A stretch of DNA of 29,675 nucleotides from Rubrobacter sp. (GTDB lineage: Bacteria; Actinomycetota; Rubrobacteria; Rubrobacterales; Rubrobacteraceae): positions 1 through 29,675 of the forward strand of contig JADDPY010000693.1 of NCBI GenBank assembly GCA_016781635.1, read 5' to 3'. The notes below the pieces were generated by a model. The model did no database searches. It was given only the letters and a program-made list of their open reading frames with translations, and had not been told where the DNA came from. The position numbers and the translations under genes are program-made. Below are positions 7,652-17,451 of this stretch, one piece after another (position 1 is the stretch's first letter; each line of letters opens with the position of its first letter).

Positions 7652-9568
7652 ATAAGAACCACGTGATGCAATCTCTCGCCCGGCTTCCTCCACGAAAACG
7701 CCGACCTCCACGGCCTCCTGGGTCTTCTCACCCCTCTTACGGACGTTCACGGTCCCCTCCCCCGCTTCCGTATCTCCGACGATGAGGAGATAGGGCACCT
7801 TCTGACGGGCGTTCTCCCGGATCTTCTTCTGCATGCTATTCTGTGAGCCGTCGACCTCGACCCTCATGCCGCCGCCCGCAAGCTTCTCCTGGACCTCGCG
7901 AGCGTAGGGCAGGTGCCGATCGGCGACCGGGATAACGACGGCCTGTACCGGCGAGAGCCAGAGCGGAAAGACGCCCCCGTACTGCTCTATAAGCACCGCC
8001 ATAAACCGCTCGGTAGTGCCGGTGACGGCCCGGTGGAGCAGGACCGGCGTATGCGCCTCGCCGTCCTCGCCGATGTACTCGCAGCCGAGCCGGGCGGGCT
8101 GAATGAAGTCGACCTGGATCGTCGAAAGCTGCCACTCCCGCCCCAGTACGTCCCTAGCCATAAAGTCCGCCTTCGGGCCGTAGAAAGCCGCCTCGCCGGC
8201 GACGGGCTCGTAGGCGATCCCAGCGGCGTCGAGCGCTTGTCGCAGAGCCTCCTCGGCGCGGGTCCACTTCTCGTCGTCCGCAACGTACTTGTCTGAGCCG
8301 CGGTCGCGCAGGGAGAGGCGAACCTTGTAGTCCTCGAAGCCGTAGGTGTCGAGGACCTCACGGATAATCTCCAGGGCACGCGCGAACTCTTCCTGGACCT
8401 GATCCTCGGTGCAGAAGACGTGCGCGTCGTCCTGCGTGAGCGCTCGCACCCGCGTCAAGCCGGTGAGCTGCCCGCTCTTCTCGTAGCGGTACAGCGTGGA
8501 GAACTCGGCGTAGCGGATGGGGAGCTCGCGGTACGAGTGCGCCTCGGTGTTGAAGAGCGTCATGTGGCTCGGGCAGTTCATCGGCTTGAGCCGTATGCTC
8601 GTCTCCCCGTCGACCATCGGGGGGAACATGTCCTCCCGGTAGTGCTCCAGGTGTCCACTCTTGGCGTAGAGTGTCTCGTTGGCGATATTACCGGTCCACA
8701 CGTGGTCGTAGCCGTGGCGGGTCTGAACCTCGCGCACGTAGCCCTCCATGAGGTGGCGGAGCATCTCGCCCTTCGGGAGAAAGAGCGGTATTCCCGCGCC
8801 GACGTCCGGCGAGAAGGTAAAGAGCTTGAGGTCCTTGCCGATCTTGCGGTGGTCGCGGGCCTTCGCCTCCTCCAAACGCCTGAGGTACGCCTTGAGTTCC
8901 TTCTCTGAGCCCCACGCGGTACCGTAGATCCTCGTGAGCATCGGGTTCTTCTCGTCGCCGCGCCAGTAGGCCCCCGCGATGTTCTGGAGCTTGAAGGCTC
9001 CTAATGCACCGGTGCTCGGGACGTGCGGGCCGCGGCAGAGGTCGAAGAATTCGCCCTGGCGGTAGATCGTGATGTTGCCATCCTCCAGCGCCCCGACGAT
9101 CTCCATCTTGTACGGGTTGTCCTTGTAAAACTCCTCGGCCTCGGCCTTGGAGACCTCCTCGCGCTCTATCGGCAGGTCGCGCCCGACGATCTCCCTCATC
9201 TTTTCCTCGATCGCCGGTAAGTCGTCGTCGGAGATTTTGCCGTTCATCTCGATGTCATAGAAGAAGCCGTTCTCTATCGGCGGCCCGATGGTCAGCTTGC
9301 TCCCCGGGTACAGCTCCGTAATGGCCTGCGCCATCGCGTGAGCCGTCGAATGGCGCAGAACCTCGAGGCCCTCATCCGAATCTTTCGTAACGACCTCGAA
9401 GAGCCCACCCCCGTCCACCGGCGCGTCCAGGTCCACGACCCGACCGTCGAGCTTCGCTACCACGGCGTCCCTAGCGAGGCGCTTGCCGATCCTCTCGGCT
9501 ACGTCCCGAGCCTTCTCCCCAGGCTCGACGGTGAGCTCCCTCCCATCCGGCAGCTTTACAGCAGACAC
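7640..9568 (-). CDS. thrS: threonine--tRNA ligase
   Basis: Charges tRNA-Thr in the cytoplasm and hydrolyses mis-made Ser-tRNA-Thr. 642 residues, full length. Domains: TGS at 1-60; second additional (editing) domain at about 65-240 with H73xxxH77 and the CRGPHVPSTG segment; class II core with MNCPSH (zinc cysteine), GLTRVRALTQDDAH and motif 3 LLHRAVTGTTERFMA; anticodon-binding domain from about 540. The start is GTG at 9568 with GGAGGA about 8 nt upstream. No T-box signature was found upstream. It is separated from infC by about 116 bp containing a new promoter, so infC and the genes after it need not depend on thrS transcription. Confidence 0.97.
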   Translation of the reverse strand: MSAVKLPDGRELTVEPGEKARDVAERIGKRLARDAVVAKLDGRVVDLDAPVDGGGLFEVVTKDSDEGLEVLRHSTAHAMAQAITELYPGSKLTIGPPIENGFFYDIEMNGKISDDDLPAIEEKMREIVGRDLPIEREEVSKAEAEEFYKDNPYKMEIVGALEDGNITIYRQGEFFDLCRGPHVPSTGALGAFKLQNIAGAYWRGDEKNPMLTRIYGTAWGSEKELKAYLRRLEEAKARDHRKIGKDLKLFTFSPDVGAGIPLFLPKGEMLRHLMEGYVREVQTRHGYDHVWTGNIANETLYAKSGHLEHYREDMFPPMVDGETSIRLKPMNCPSHMTLFNTEAHSYRELPIRYAEFSTLYRYEKSGQLTGLTRVRALTQDDAHVFCTEDQVQEEFARALEIIREVLDTYGFEDYKVRLSLRDRGSDKYVADDEKWTRAEEALRQALDAAGIAYEPVAGEAAFYGPKADFMARDVLGREWQLSTIQVDFIQPARLGCEYIGEDGEAHTPVLLHRAVTGTTERFMAVLIEQYGGVFPLWLSPVQAVVIPVADRHLPYAREVQEKLAGGGMRVEVDGSQNSMQKKIRENARQKVPYLLIVGDTEAGEGTVNVRKRGEKTQEAVEVGVFVEEAGREIASRGSYGRE

Positions 9569-9751
9569 GGTTTATCCTCCGAAAGGTCGTCGATAAGAAG
9601 CGTCATGGGGCATCTCCAGAATTAGTGTCACTACGGAAGAGATTCTAGTACCGAACGGCCTCGAGTTCGCGATCGCTCTGATCTTGCGATGTTCGGGGAA
9701 CTTCGAGGAAAAGAGGCCGACTCGCTAGCGTTGCGAACCGGCCGTTAAGAG

Positions 9752-9823
9752 TGGGCGATAGTGGATTCGAACCACTGACCTCCTCCGTGTCAGGAAGGCG
9801 CTCTCCCCCTGAGCTAATCGCCC
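9752..9823 (-). tRNA. tRNA-Val (anticodon GAC)
   Basis: Full cloverleaf on the minus strand: acceptor GGGCGAT/ATCGCCC with discriminator A, D arm with TAGCTCAG, anticodon stem CCTTC/GGAGG around loop CTGACAC (anticodon GAC, complement at 9789-9791), and T arm AGTGG TTCGAAT CCACT. The CCA end is not encoded. Last of three tRNA genes in a row. Confidence 0.96.
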
Positions 9824-9858
9824 GTCGTGACGGGAACCGGGGTGCTCTTTAACAAAAG

Positions 9859-9929
9859 AGGCGGCACCCGGAATCGAACCGGGGTTAACGGATTTGCAGT
9901 CCGGCGCCTCACCACTCGGCCATGCCGCC
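9859..9929 (-). tRNA. tRNA-Cys (anticodon GCA)
   Basis: Cloverleaf on the minus strand: acceptor GGCGGCA/TGCCGCC with discriminator U73, the identity base for CysRS; anticodon loop CTGCAAA giving GCA (complement at 9895-9897); T loop TTCGATT flanked by CCCGG/CCGGG. The outermost anticodon-stem pair is C-T mismatched. CCA is not encoded. Confidence 0.95.
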
Positions 9930-9948
9930 AAAGACCCTCCGGGGCCAG

Positions 9949-10021
9949 AGCGGAAGACGGGATTCGAACCCGCGACCCTCACCATGGCAAGGTGATGCTC
10001 TACCAGCTGAGCTACTTCCGC
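9949..10021 (-). tRNA. tRNA-Gly (anticodon GCC)
   Basis: Cloverleaf on the minus strand: acceptor GCGGAAG/CTTCCGC with U73, D arm TAGCTCAGCTGGTAGAGC, anticodon stem TCACC/GGTGA around TTGCCAT (anticodon GCC, complement at 9986-9988), T arm CGGGTTCGAATCCCG. CCA is not encoded. First of the Gly-Cys-Val tRNA cluster. Confidence 0.97.
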
Positions 10022-10113
10022 ACTCTCGCGTCCCGCTCTCGCCGAACGCAGCCGTAATTTAGCACGACCTCGCAGCGCTTACAAGCACCCCCGTGGGGGC
10101 CCTCCCCTGCCCG

Positions 10114-10560
10114 CTACCGCTCGCGCGGGAAAACCACGTGCCGCTGAACAAAGTAGCTGAGGGTCGAGGCGATGACCGTCGAGATCACCTTCGCCACATT
10201 CCCCGCAATGACCGGAGACAGACCCGTACTGTTTAACGTGTAATGGACGAGAAGCCAGAAGAGCGCGCTGCTGACCACCACGCCGACTAGCGCCTGAAGG
10301 GCGAAGAGCCCGCCCTGTTTAAGGCCCGGGTGAGCCTGACCCCTGAAGGTCCACAGTGAGTTCAGAACGTACGAGTTGACGTTCGCGAGGACGAGGGCGA
10401 CGAGGTTGTAGAGCACAAACTGCCAAGGTTCCTCCGTCGGATAAGCCCAGAGCAGCAGGTTGAGAACCGCGAGGTCCACGACAGCGTTTATCAGCCCGAC
10501 TACCGAGAACTTCGAGAAGCGTCGAGCGAACCTGGCCAGGCTGTGCTGTTTCTTCTTCAA
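10114..10560 (-). CDS. GtrA family membrane protein
   Basis: 148 residues with four predicted membrane helices (about 17-37, 48-68, 82-102 and 118-138) and the GtrA pattern: FSKFSVVGLINAVVD at the N-terminus, NSYVLNSLWTF after helix 2 and a basic C-terminus. GtrA proteins are linked to translocating lipid-linked sugars or to glycosylation of cell-surface polymers. The TTG start overlaps the stop of the SqdX-like gene by 4 nt (TTGA), so it is translationally coupled to sulfolipid synthesis. A role in moving a glycolipid or its precursor is an inference from that position. A weak CCCC/GGGG hairpin follows its stop at about 10085-10098. Confidence 0.88.
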   Translation of the reverse strand: MKKKQHSLARFARRFSKFSVVGLINAVVDLAVLNLLLWAYPTEEPWQFVLYNLVALVLANVNSYVLNSLWTFRGQAHPGLKQGGLFALQALVGVVVSSALFWLLVHYTLNSTGLSPVIAGNVAKVISTVIASTLSYFVQRHVVFPRER

Positions 10561-11675
10561 CCGACCATGGCCTCGCGGTAGTAGCCGCGGAGGGCGGCCG
10601 TCGACGCCTTCCAGGTGCGGGCTTCGGCCGCGGCTCGCGCCCCGTGAGAGAGGCGCGAGCGCGTGTCCTCGTCGCCGAGAACACGCCGGACGGCCAAGAC
10701 CAAACTCTCGTCGGAGCCGGGCTCGTATAAGAAGCCGCTCTCACCCTCGGAGACGACCTCGTGAGTAGCCTCGCCGCGCGCGGCGATCACCGGCAGGCCG
10801 GAGGCTAGAGCCTCGATCATGGCAAGCCCGAGCGTCTCCGTGGTCGACGGGAAGACGAAGGCGTCCGCCGAGGCGTATGCCTCCGCAAGCTCCTCCCCCT
10901 GCATCATCCCCGCGAAGACCGTGGGCGTCTCCTGAAACTCGCGCTCAAGCTTACCGCGGGCAGGTCCATCACCTACGATGGCTAGCCTCGTCCCGGGTAC
11001 TTCCTGAAGCACCTTCTTGAGCTGGGCTATGTTCTTCTCGTGCCCCAGACGCCCGACGTAGATCAGGAGACGCTCGCCGGGTCTCCCGTTCGAGAGGCGC
11101 ACGCGGAGATCTTTGGAGAACTTATCTGGGTGAAAGCGCGTGGCGTCGACGCCCTGGGGCCAGAACCGCACCCCTCGTATACGTTGGCCTCTAAGGTAAT
11201 CCTGCGTCGCCTCGGAGGTGCAAAGGTTGATACGGGCCCGGTTGTGTAGTGTGCGCACCCAGCGGCGTCCTAGCCCATCTAGAAAGCCGAGCCCGTAGAA
11301 CTGAGCGTAGACCGTGACGTTCGTATGATAGGAAGCCACGAGAGGCACCTTCATACGCCTGGCGTAGAACACTCCTGTCGCACCCAGAACAAACGGGTTG
11401 ACGACGTGTACCAGGTCGGGGCGGAAATGGCGAAGGGCACGGCCCACGCTCGGGTTCGGAGGGGCCATCTTGATTTGTGGGTACGGCGGGAACGGCACCG
11501 CAGGAACCCGGTGTATGTGAGTCCCCCCGTAGGACGCGGGCCCCTCCCCGTACTTGGGGGCCACTATCAAAAACTCGTCGCCCAAGCCGCTCAACTCGTC
11601 CAGAGTGTGGCGTAGGCGCGTGACGACACCGTCCGTCGCCGGGAGGAAAGACTCTGTTACGAAAGCGATCCGCAA
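10557..11675 (-). CDS. sqdX: Glycosyltransferase family 4, SqdX/SQD2-like sulfoquinovosyltransferase
   Basis: Predicted to transfer sulfoquinovose from UDP-sulfoquinovose to diacylglycerol, the last step of SQDG synthesis at the membrane. 372 residues, GT-B fold. The N-terminal half follows cyanobacterial SqdX closely: TESFLPATDGVVTRLRHT, RPDLVHVVNPFVLGATGVFYARR, VPLVASYHTN and INLCTSEAT. The C-terminal half has the nucleotide-sugar site: YVGRLGHEKN, VGDGPARGKLE, FPSTTETLGLAMIEALASGLPV. TTG start without a strong Shine-Dalgarno, 19 bp after sqdB. General family 4 membership is certain; SQDG specificity rests on SqdX-like motifs plus sqdB next door. A mannosyltransferase role is the alternative. 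Confidence 0.85.
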   Translation of the reverse strand: MRIAFVTESFLPATDGVVTRLRHTLDELSGLGDEFLIVAPKYGEGPASYGGTHIHRVPAVPFPPYPQIKMAPPNPSVGRALRHFRPDLVHVVNPFVLGATGVFYARRMKVPLVASYHTNVTVYAQFYGLGFLDGLGRRWVRTLHNRARINLCTSEATQDYLRGQRIRGVRFWPQGVDATRFHPDKFSKDLRVRLSNGRPGERLLIYVGRLGHEKNIAQLKKVLQEVPGTRLAIVGDGPARGKLEREFQETPTVFAGMMQGEELAEAYASADAFVFPSTTETLGLAMIEALASGLPVIAARGEATHEVVSEGESGFLYEPGSDESLVLAVRRVLGDEDTRSRLSHGARAAAEARTWKASTAALRGYYREAMVG

Positions 11676-11694
11676 ACTTTACGCCCGGTTCGAA

Positions 11695-12879
<1,185 letters not shown>

Positions 12880-12903
12880 CTACGAACCGAACCAGTGTAC
12901 CCC

Positions 12904-13911
12904 CTACGACAGGTTTGAGACTATCGCCTGCGTAAATTCTTTGGTACCGGCCGTGCCGCCGAGGTCCTTGGTCCTCGTCTCGGGGTTTTTGAGCGCAGCC
13001 TCGATGCCGTTTTGCATCCTCTGAGCGTCCTCCTCGTGCCCCATGTAATCCAGCATGTTCTTGGCCGAAAGGAGCGTCGCGAGCGGGTTCGCCCGGTTCT
13101 GGCCGGCGTACTTCGGGGCGGAACCATGGACCGGCTCGAAGAGCGCGAGCCCGTCCCCGATGTTCGCCCCCGGCGCCACGCCGAGGCCGCCGGTAAGACC
13201 GGCGCAGAGGTCGGAGAGGATGTCACCGTAGAGGTTCGGGCAAACCATCACGTCGTAAAGCTCCGGCTTCATCACAAGCTGCATCGACATGTTGTCGACG
13301 ATGCGGTCGTCGATCTCCTCGAAGTCGTCCTTGTAGTCCTCCGCGACCTCGTAGAAGACGTCCCGGAAGAGCCCGTCCGTGAACTTCATGATGTTTGCCT
13401 TATGGACCACCGTTATGTGCTTGCGGCCGAGATCCCTCGACTGCTCGAAGGCGAGGCGGCAGATCCGCTCCGTCCCCTCGCGCGTAATGATCTTGATGGA
13501 CTCCGCCGCGTGCTTGCCGACCTGATGCTCGACGCCGGCATAGAGATCCTCCGTGTTCTCCCGGAAGATGATGAGGTCGATGTCCTTGTACCTGAGATCC
13601 AGACCCGGAAGGCTCAGGTTCGGCCTGACGTTGGCGTAGAGATCTAGCTCCTTACGAAGCGCGACGTTCACGGAGCGGAAGCCGGTTCCTACAGGGGTAG
13701 TCAGCGGCCCCTTGAGAGCTACCTTGTTGCGCCGGATGGACTCGAGTACGTCCTCGGGTAGAGGCGTGCCCTTCTCCTCCATAATCTCCTCGCCGGCCTC
13801 GGCTACCTCCCACTCGATGTCGGTACCGAGGGCCTGAATGACCTCTTTGACGGAGTTCGTTACGTCGGTGCCTATACCGTCTCCTGGAATAAGAGTGACC
13901 GTCTTCGTCAC
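12904..13911 (-). CDS. icd: Isocitrate dehydrogenase (compact type)
   Basis: Oxidative decarboxylation of isocitrate to 2-oxoglutarate. 335 residues, the short monomer of the beta-decarboxylating dehydrogenase family (E. coli Icd has about 416). Substrate and metal residues are clear: [10 protein letters not shown] around S80, ENTEDLYAG with Y124, K171 in [12 protein letters not shown], and NLYGDILSD with D230/D234. The coenzyme loop reads GSAPKYAG with K267-Y268, as in NADP-dependent Icd, whereas the later segment TRTKDLGG resembles NAD-dependent enzymes; cofactor is therefore uncertain. GTG start with an AAGGGGGG Shine-Dalgarno. Homoisocitrate or isopropylmalate dehydrogenase are less likely given the FRSVN signature. 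Confidence 0.88.
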   Translation of the reverse strand: MTKTVTLIPGDGIGTDVTNSVKEVIQALGTDIEWEVAEAGEEIMEEKGTPLPEDVLESIRRNKVALKGPLTTPVGTGFRSVNVALRKELDLYANVRPNLSLPGLDLRYKDIDLIIFRENTEDLYAGVEHQVGKHAAESIKIITREGTERICRLAFEQSRDLGRKHITVVHKANIMKFTDGLFRDVFYEVAEDYKDDFEEIDDRIVDNMSMQLVMKPELYDVMVCPNLYGDILSDLCAGLTGGLGVAPGANIGDGLALFEPVHGSAPKYAGQNRANPLATLLSAKNMLDYMGHEEDAQRMQNGIEAALKNPETRTKDLGGTAGTKEFTQAIVSNLS

Positions 13912-14061
13912 GCGAATACCCCCTTGGCTCGAGATTTTGGCCAGTATAACTGTCGTGCGTCGGGGCGGCTAATGCGTGTCCGACAACCTCACCTCCGAGC
14001 GTTGTGTAGCGCCGGTGTTCGGAAGGCCGCGAGATCTAATGCTGCCTCACATCTTTCCCGT

Positions 14062-14491
14062 CTACGCGAGACTCGTACTCCTGATAAGCAGCACGAACGC
14101 GGTACCAAGTAGTGCGAGCAGGAAGAACAAGGCGACCGGTATAACAACCACGAGGGCGGCATTCCTCGTAGTCGTGGTGTGCATCTCCCGTATACCGAGC
14201 ACCCCAAGTACTCTGGCGTACAAGCCCACGGCTAGCGCTACAAGGAGGTCTAGCAACGGGATCGCAGACGGCCAGCTTACGAGCTGTATCACGAAGGAGT
14301 AGGCAAGCACCCTGTAACTAGCTTCGAATCCGGCGTTTGGTTTTATGAGGAGCAGGACGAAGAGATGATAAATACCTGCCCCGATAGGTCGGGTCGCCTA
14401 CGGCTCGGGCAGACTAACCACCATACAATGGCCTCGACGGATCGCTTGGTCTACGAGAGCCTCCGGAGCCGCTCCCCGTGTTGAAGTCCAT
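14062..14491 (-). pseudogene. Decayed Yip1-domain membrane protein
   Basis: Reading from the ATG at 14491, which has a good GGAGG upstream, gives MDFNTGSGSGGSRRPSDPSRP and then stops at TAG 14416-14414. In a different frame just beyond, an open stretch (no ATG/GTG/TTG between its upstream TAG and 14310) reads GIYHLFVLLL, NAGFEASYRVLAYS, then LYARVLGVLGIREMHTT and a final helix, ending at 14062. This second part is the C-terminal half of a Yip1 domain (helices plus the RVLAYS and GxRExH signatures). Most of the middle helices are absent. I infer an internal deletion with frame loss. The 82-codon piece from GTG 14310 might still be translated but would be a fragment. Confidence 0.6.
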
Positions 14492-14623
14492 GCTCAGCTC
14501 CTCCCTCAAATACCTGGTGCAATTTAAATCTATCCCTCAACCACAACCTGCGCAACGCCGACCCTGGGTACTGTAGAATCGGTAACGAAAGGTGTACAGG
14601 GAGGCGATGGGGAAGGTTTTATC
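14492..14623. other. Intergenic region between the Yip1 remnant and the orphan coiled-coil gene
   Basis: Divergent gap. It holds the GGAGG of the Yip1 remnant and, on the plus strand, GGAAGG before the TTG start at 14624. An overlapping 10-codon reading from ATG 14607 is not supported. No other element recognised; 13924-14061 on the other side of the remnant is likewise empty apart from a TATACT-like sequence upstream of idh. Confidence 0.4.
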
Positions 14624-15709
14624 TTGTCTTCCACGATAGAAACGCTAGAGCGTGAGCTGGGAGAAGCTCAACGCGAGCGGGAGGATCAGCAGCGAGCGGT
14701 GATTCGGGCGGAGAATGCGCACGAAGCCGTGTGCGCCGCGCGCGACGATGCCTGGTCAGCCTCCGAGGATTTTGCTCAGGACGACGAGGTCGAGCGCCTC
14801 TCGTCGCTGGTGTATCAGCGCAGGCGTGAACTCTACGAGGCGATAGACCGGCTCAAGGCCGCCGAGGGCAAGGAGCGCCGGATCAAGAGCCGACTGATGT
14901 ACGTGCTGCCGGCGGAGCGGCGGCGCTACCTCTCGGGCACCGTGGACGAGGAGTTCGAGAAGCTGCTCGCGTCCGTGCGCTACGCCTACTCACGCGACCT
15001 GCCCGGAGCGGAGATCACGGTAGTTACCGAGAAGCCCGGAGAGTTGGACCTCCGGGGGGACGCGACCTGGAGGGCACTGGAGCGGTTGTACTCGGGGACG
15101 GTACGGAGGTGGGTCGAGATCCGGACGGGCGCCGCCCCCGGGCACGTCGAGAAGGCGTGTGCCATGGCGTATCAGGTGGCGTATTACGCCGGCGGGCATC
15201 TGCCGCGCGTGTTCGTCGGTGGAGAAGAGATCCGCATGAGCGGAGCAACGACCGGGGCGGGCGAGTCACGCGGGGACAAGGGGAGGTCGCTCGTGGGCTT
15301 CGACGGGGAGAAAGGACAGCTCGCCCTCGCCCGTATCACCGCCCGACGCTACCTCGACGAAACGTCCGTGGCTCGACTCGGCAAGCGTGCCCCCGCGCTC
15401 GTCCAGATCTCGGAGATAGCTCGCCTTTACCAGACTATGAACCTCACGGGCGACGAGATCCGCTGGCGCCTTGAGCAGCTGATCTCGCTGAGACTCGACG
15501 TGCTCGAGGCTGTCTACACCCTTACCGGCGAGAAGCGGCGCTTCTCCTTCTACGAGATAGCCCGCGCCGCCCGCCTCCTGGACGGGCACTTCCCCGACGC
15601 AGGTGTCGCTGCGGAAGCCCTCTCCACAGCCGTAAACCGCGCGGTGGAGACCGGGGTCCCTCTCGTGGACGTTGCGTATTTGAGCGTCACGTCCGGCGAA
15701 GGCTTCTAG
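14624..15709 (+). CDS. Unknown protein with N-terminal coiled coil
   Basis: I do not recognise this 361-residue protein. Residues 1-95 are highly charged with heptad-like spacing (TLERELGEAQREREDQQR, RRRELYEAIDRLKAAEG) and probably form a coiled coil. About 100-200 looks globular (YVLPAERRRYLSG, ITVVTEKPGELDLRG, EKACAMAYQVAYYAGG), and 250-361 is mostly helical with LVQISEIARLYQTMNL and FSFYEIARAARLLDGHFP. No signal peptide or membrane helix. Start TTG at 14624 with GGAAGG about 7 nt upstream; no in-frame ATG or GTG lies before it. It stands alone, plus strand, between the Yip1 remnant and an empty gap. Codon use matches its neighbours. Confidence 0.8.
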   Translation: MSSTIETLERELGEAQREREDQQRAVIRAENAHEAVCAARDDAWSASEDFAQDDEVERLSSLVYQRRRELYEAIDRLKAAEGKERRIKSRLMYVLPAERRRYLSGTVDEEFEKLLASVRYAYSRDLPGAEITVVTEKPGELDLRGDATWRALERLYSGTVRRWVEIRTGAAPGHVEKACAMAYQVAYYAGGHLPRVFVGGEEIRMSGATTGAGESRGDKGRSLVGFDGEKGQLALARITARRYLDETSVARLGKRAPALVQISEIARLYQTMNLTGDEIRWRLEQLISLRLDVLEAVYTLTGEKRRFSFYEIARAARLLDGHFPDAGVAAEALSTAVNRAVETGVPLVDVAYLSVTSGEGF

Positions 15710-15886
15710 AAAAGAGCAACACGTCTCCTGTGGCGGCTCCCAGGACCCCGCTCACAAGCTTATTCTGGCTACGGCCCCGATACCCTTTGCAACCGCACCG
15801 TACATGACAGTACCTTTGTGAAAATCCAGAGGGGTAGACCTTTGTAAGCGATTCCCTGCTGAACCTTATTACGAAAGGCTGGCTGC

Positions 15887-16087
15887 TCAACCATCTGCCA
15901 GGTCGTGTTCGGGGACGGAGAGGTTGTAGGGGCGGGCCGGTTTCTCGGCGAGGATGCGTACCTTGTAGACGAAGTCGGGGACGAACTCTCCGCGGCGAAC
16001 CTCGAGTATCTCGACGGGCTGTCCCGTGGCCTTGAGGGCGGCGCGTCCGCCGACCTCGTAGCGGGCCGGACGGTTGCGGTCCACCAT
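15887..16087 (-). CDS. Small unknown protein, 66 residues
   Basis: Unrecognised soluble protein, MVDRNRPARYEVGGRAALK onward, rich in beta-prone residues (PVEILEVRRGEFVPDFVYKVRILAEK). That pattern resembles a small SH3-like barrel or binding domain, but this is only impression. ATG start with AAAGGAAG 7 nt upstream gives good support for expression. It is divergent from the geranylgeranyl-reductase-like gene, with about 108 bp between the two starts. Confidence 0.7.
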   Translation of the reverse strand: MVDRNRPARYEVGGRAALKATGQPVEILEVRRGEFVPDFVYKVRILAEKPARPYNLSVPEHDLADG

Positions 16088-16105
16088 GATCTACTTCCTT
16101 TCGGT

Positions 16106-16136
16106 TTGAAATCCGTTTTCGGGGCGAAAGTATAAT
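16106..16136 (+). promoter_or_regulatory. Promoter for the geranylgeranyl-reductase-family gene
   Basis: TTGAAA at 16106-16111 and a perfect TATAAT at 16131-16136, spaced 19 bp. The coding start is 60 bp downstream of the -10. Confidence 0.6.
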
Positions 16137-16195
16137 GGCGCAGAGGGTCGGGCTTTCGGCCCCTTTTAACGACTGGTTAGAAAAGCGGTGGTCGA

Positions 16196-17431
16196 ATGCC
16201 AGAAAGTTGGGACCTTATCGTGGTGGGCGCTGGGCCGGGCGGCGCCTCGACTTCCTACTACGCAGCCCGTGCGGGCTTGAACGTGTTACTGCTGGATCGC
16301 CAGGAGTTCCCGAGGGACAAGACGTGTGGGGACGGCCTCATGCCGCACGCGGCCGGGGAGGTGGCGCTGATGGGCCTCGGGGAATGGCTGGAGGAGCCAG
16401 GACACGGCAAGTTCTCAGGCTTCTCCATCTATACCCGAACCGCCTTCTTGCGCCAGAAGGTCCCCCCCACCTTCCACGGTCCGCACGGCTACGTCATCCC
16501 CAGGGAGGAGACGGATGCCCGTCTCGTCGAGCGTGCGAAGGAGGCGGGCGCCGAGCTTCGGACGAGTATCCGCGCGACCGAACTCCTACGGTCGCCGTCC
16601 GGTAGCGTAACGGGGATAGAGGCGGTCGCGGTCGGAAACGACGGCGAGCCCTTGAGGTTCGAGGCGCCGCTGGTCGTGGCGGCAGACGGGATCGGGGGGT
16701 TCGCCGGCGAGGGGATGAAGGCCCACCAGAACTCCGTGGCGAGGCGTCAGTACTTCAAGGGCGTATCCGGTCCCAACAAGAAAGACCTGCACATCTTCAT
16801 AACCAAGAACATGAATGAGCACGGGGCGGGCTATGGATGGGTCTTCTACTTCGGAGATGGCAGGGCCAACGTCGGGGCGGGCGTCTCGACGAAGACGCTG
16901 GCGCGGTCCGGGCGTAACCTCAAGGACTTCTACGACCGGTTCCTGGAGGAGCCGGAGATCGCGGAGTGGCTAAAAGACGCGGAGCCGGAGGGGCCCGCGA
17001 AGAGCTGGTCGCTGAAGATGGGGATGTGGGGCGCGAAACGCCACACGCAGGGGCTCATGACCGTCGGGGACGCGGCTAGCATGATCCACCCCATCAGCGG
17101 CGAGGGGGTGGGGTACGCAATCGAGTCGGGGCGCCTCGCAGCCTCCTGGGCGCATGAGGCCCGCTCGCGTAACGATTATTCGGCCTCCGTCCTGAAGGGC
17201 TACGCCACCCAGCTCAGGCACAAGAGGGCCAAGGAGCACGTCTCCGGGTACGCCCTCACCAACCTGGTGCCGAACCTGCAGACGATGGAGCCCCTGTTCG
17301 CGGCCTGCGAGAAGGACCCGGGGGCCCGGCGCGCCCTCGTCGAGGCGTTCACGGGCGACGCCCCAACCTACGCGCTCCTCAAGCATCCCCGGATGATCGC
17401 CAACGCCATCAAGGCCGCTGTTCGGTCCTGA
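16196..17431 (+). CDS. Geranylgeranyl reductase family FAD-dependent oxidoreductase
   Basis: Flavoprotein of the p-hydroxybenzoate-hydroxylase fold that saturates isoprenoid double bonds. 411 residues. The FAD dinucleotide motif VVGAGPGGAS is at 9-18, the family signature CGDGLMP at 44-50 (C44), PREETDARLVERA at about 102-114, the second flavin motif VVAADGIG, and GDAASMIHPISGEGVGYAIESG near residue 293. It resembles MenJ-type menaquinone reductases of Actinomycetota as much as archaeal lipid reductases, so saturation of the menaquinone tail is a reasonable role but not proven. ATG start. Own promoter upstream; a 7-bp hairpin (17452-17486) follows. Confidence 0.88.
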   Translation: MPESWDLIVVGAGPGGASTSYYAARAGLNVLLLDRQEFPRDKTCGDGLMPHAAGEVALMGLGEWLEEPGHGKFSGFSIYTRTAFLRQKVPPTFHGPHGYVIPREETDARLVERAKEAGAELRTSIRATELLRSPSGSVTGIEAVAVGNDGEPLRFEAPLVVAADGIGGFAGEGMKAHQNSVARRQYFKGVSGPNKKDLHIFITKNMNEHGAGYGWVFYFGDGRANVGAGVSTKTLARSGRNLKDFYDRFLEEPEIAEWLKDAEPEGPAKSWSLKMGMWGAKRHTQGLMTVGDAASMIHPISGEGVGYAIESGRLAASWAHEARSRNDYSASVLKGYATQLRHKRAKEHVSGYALTNLVPNLQTMEPLFAACEKDPGARRALVEAFTGDAPTYALLKHPRMIANAIKAAVRS

Positions 17432-17451
17432 GCATACCGGGCTACCGGACG

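Noticed and set aside
9556..9606. 16-codon leader ORF overlapping the thrS start
   Set aside because: It has GGAG upstream but only one Thr codon, no attenuator hairpin and no T-box; likely chance.
15687..15890. Minus-strand reading whose TTG overlaps the stop of the 66-residue gene
   Set aside because: It runs into the end of the convergent 361-residue gene, has poor composition and no recognisable motif.
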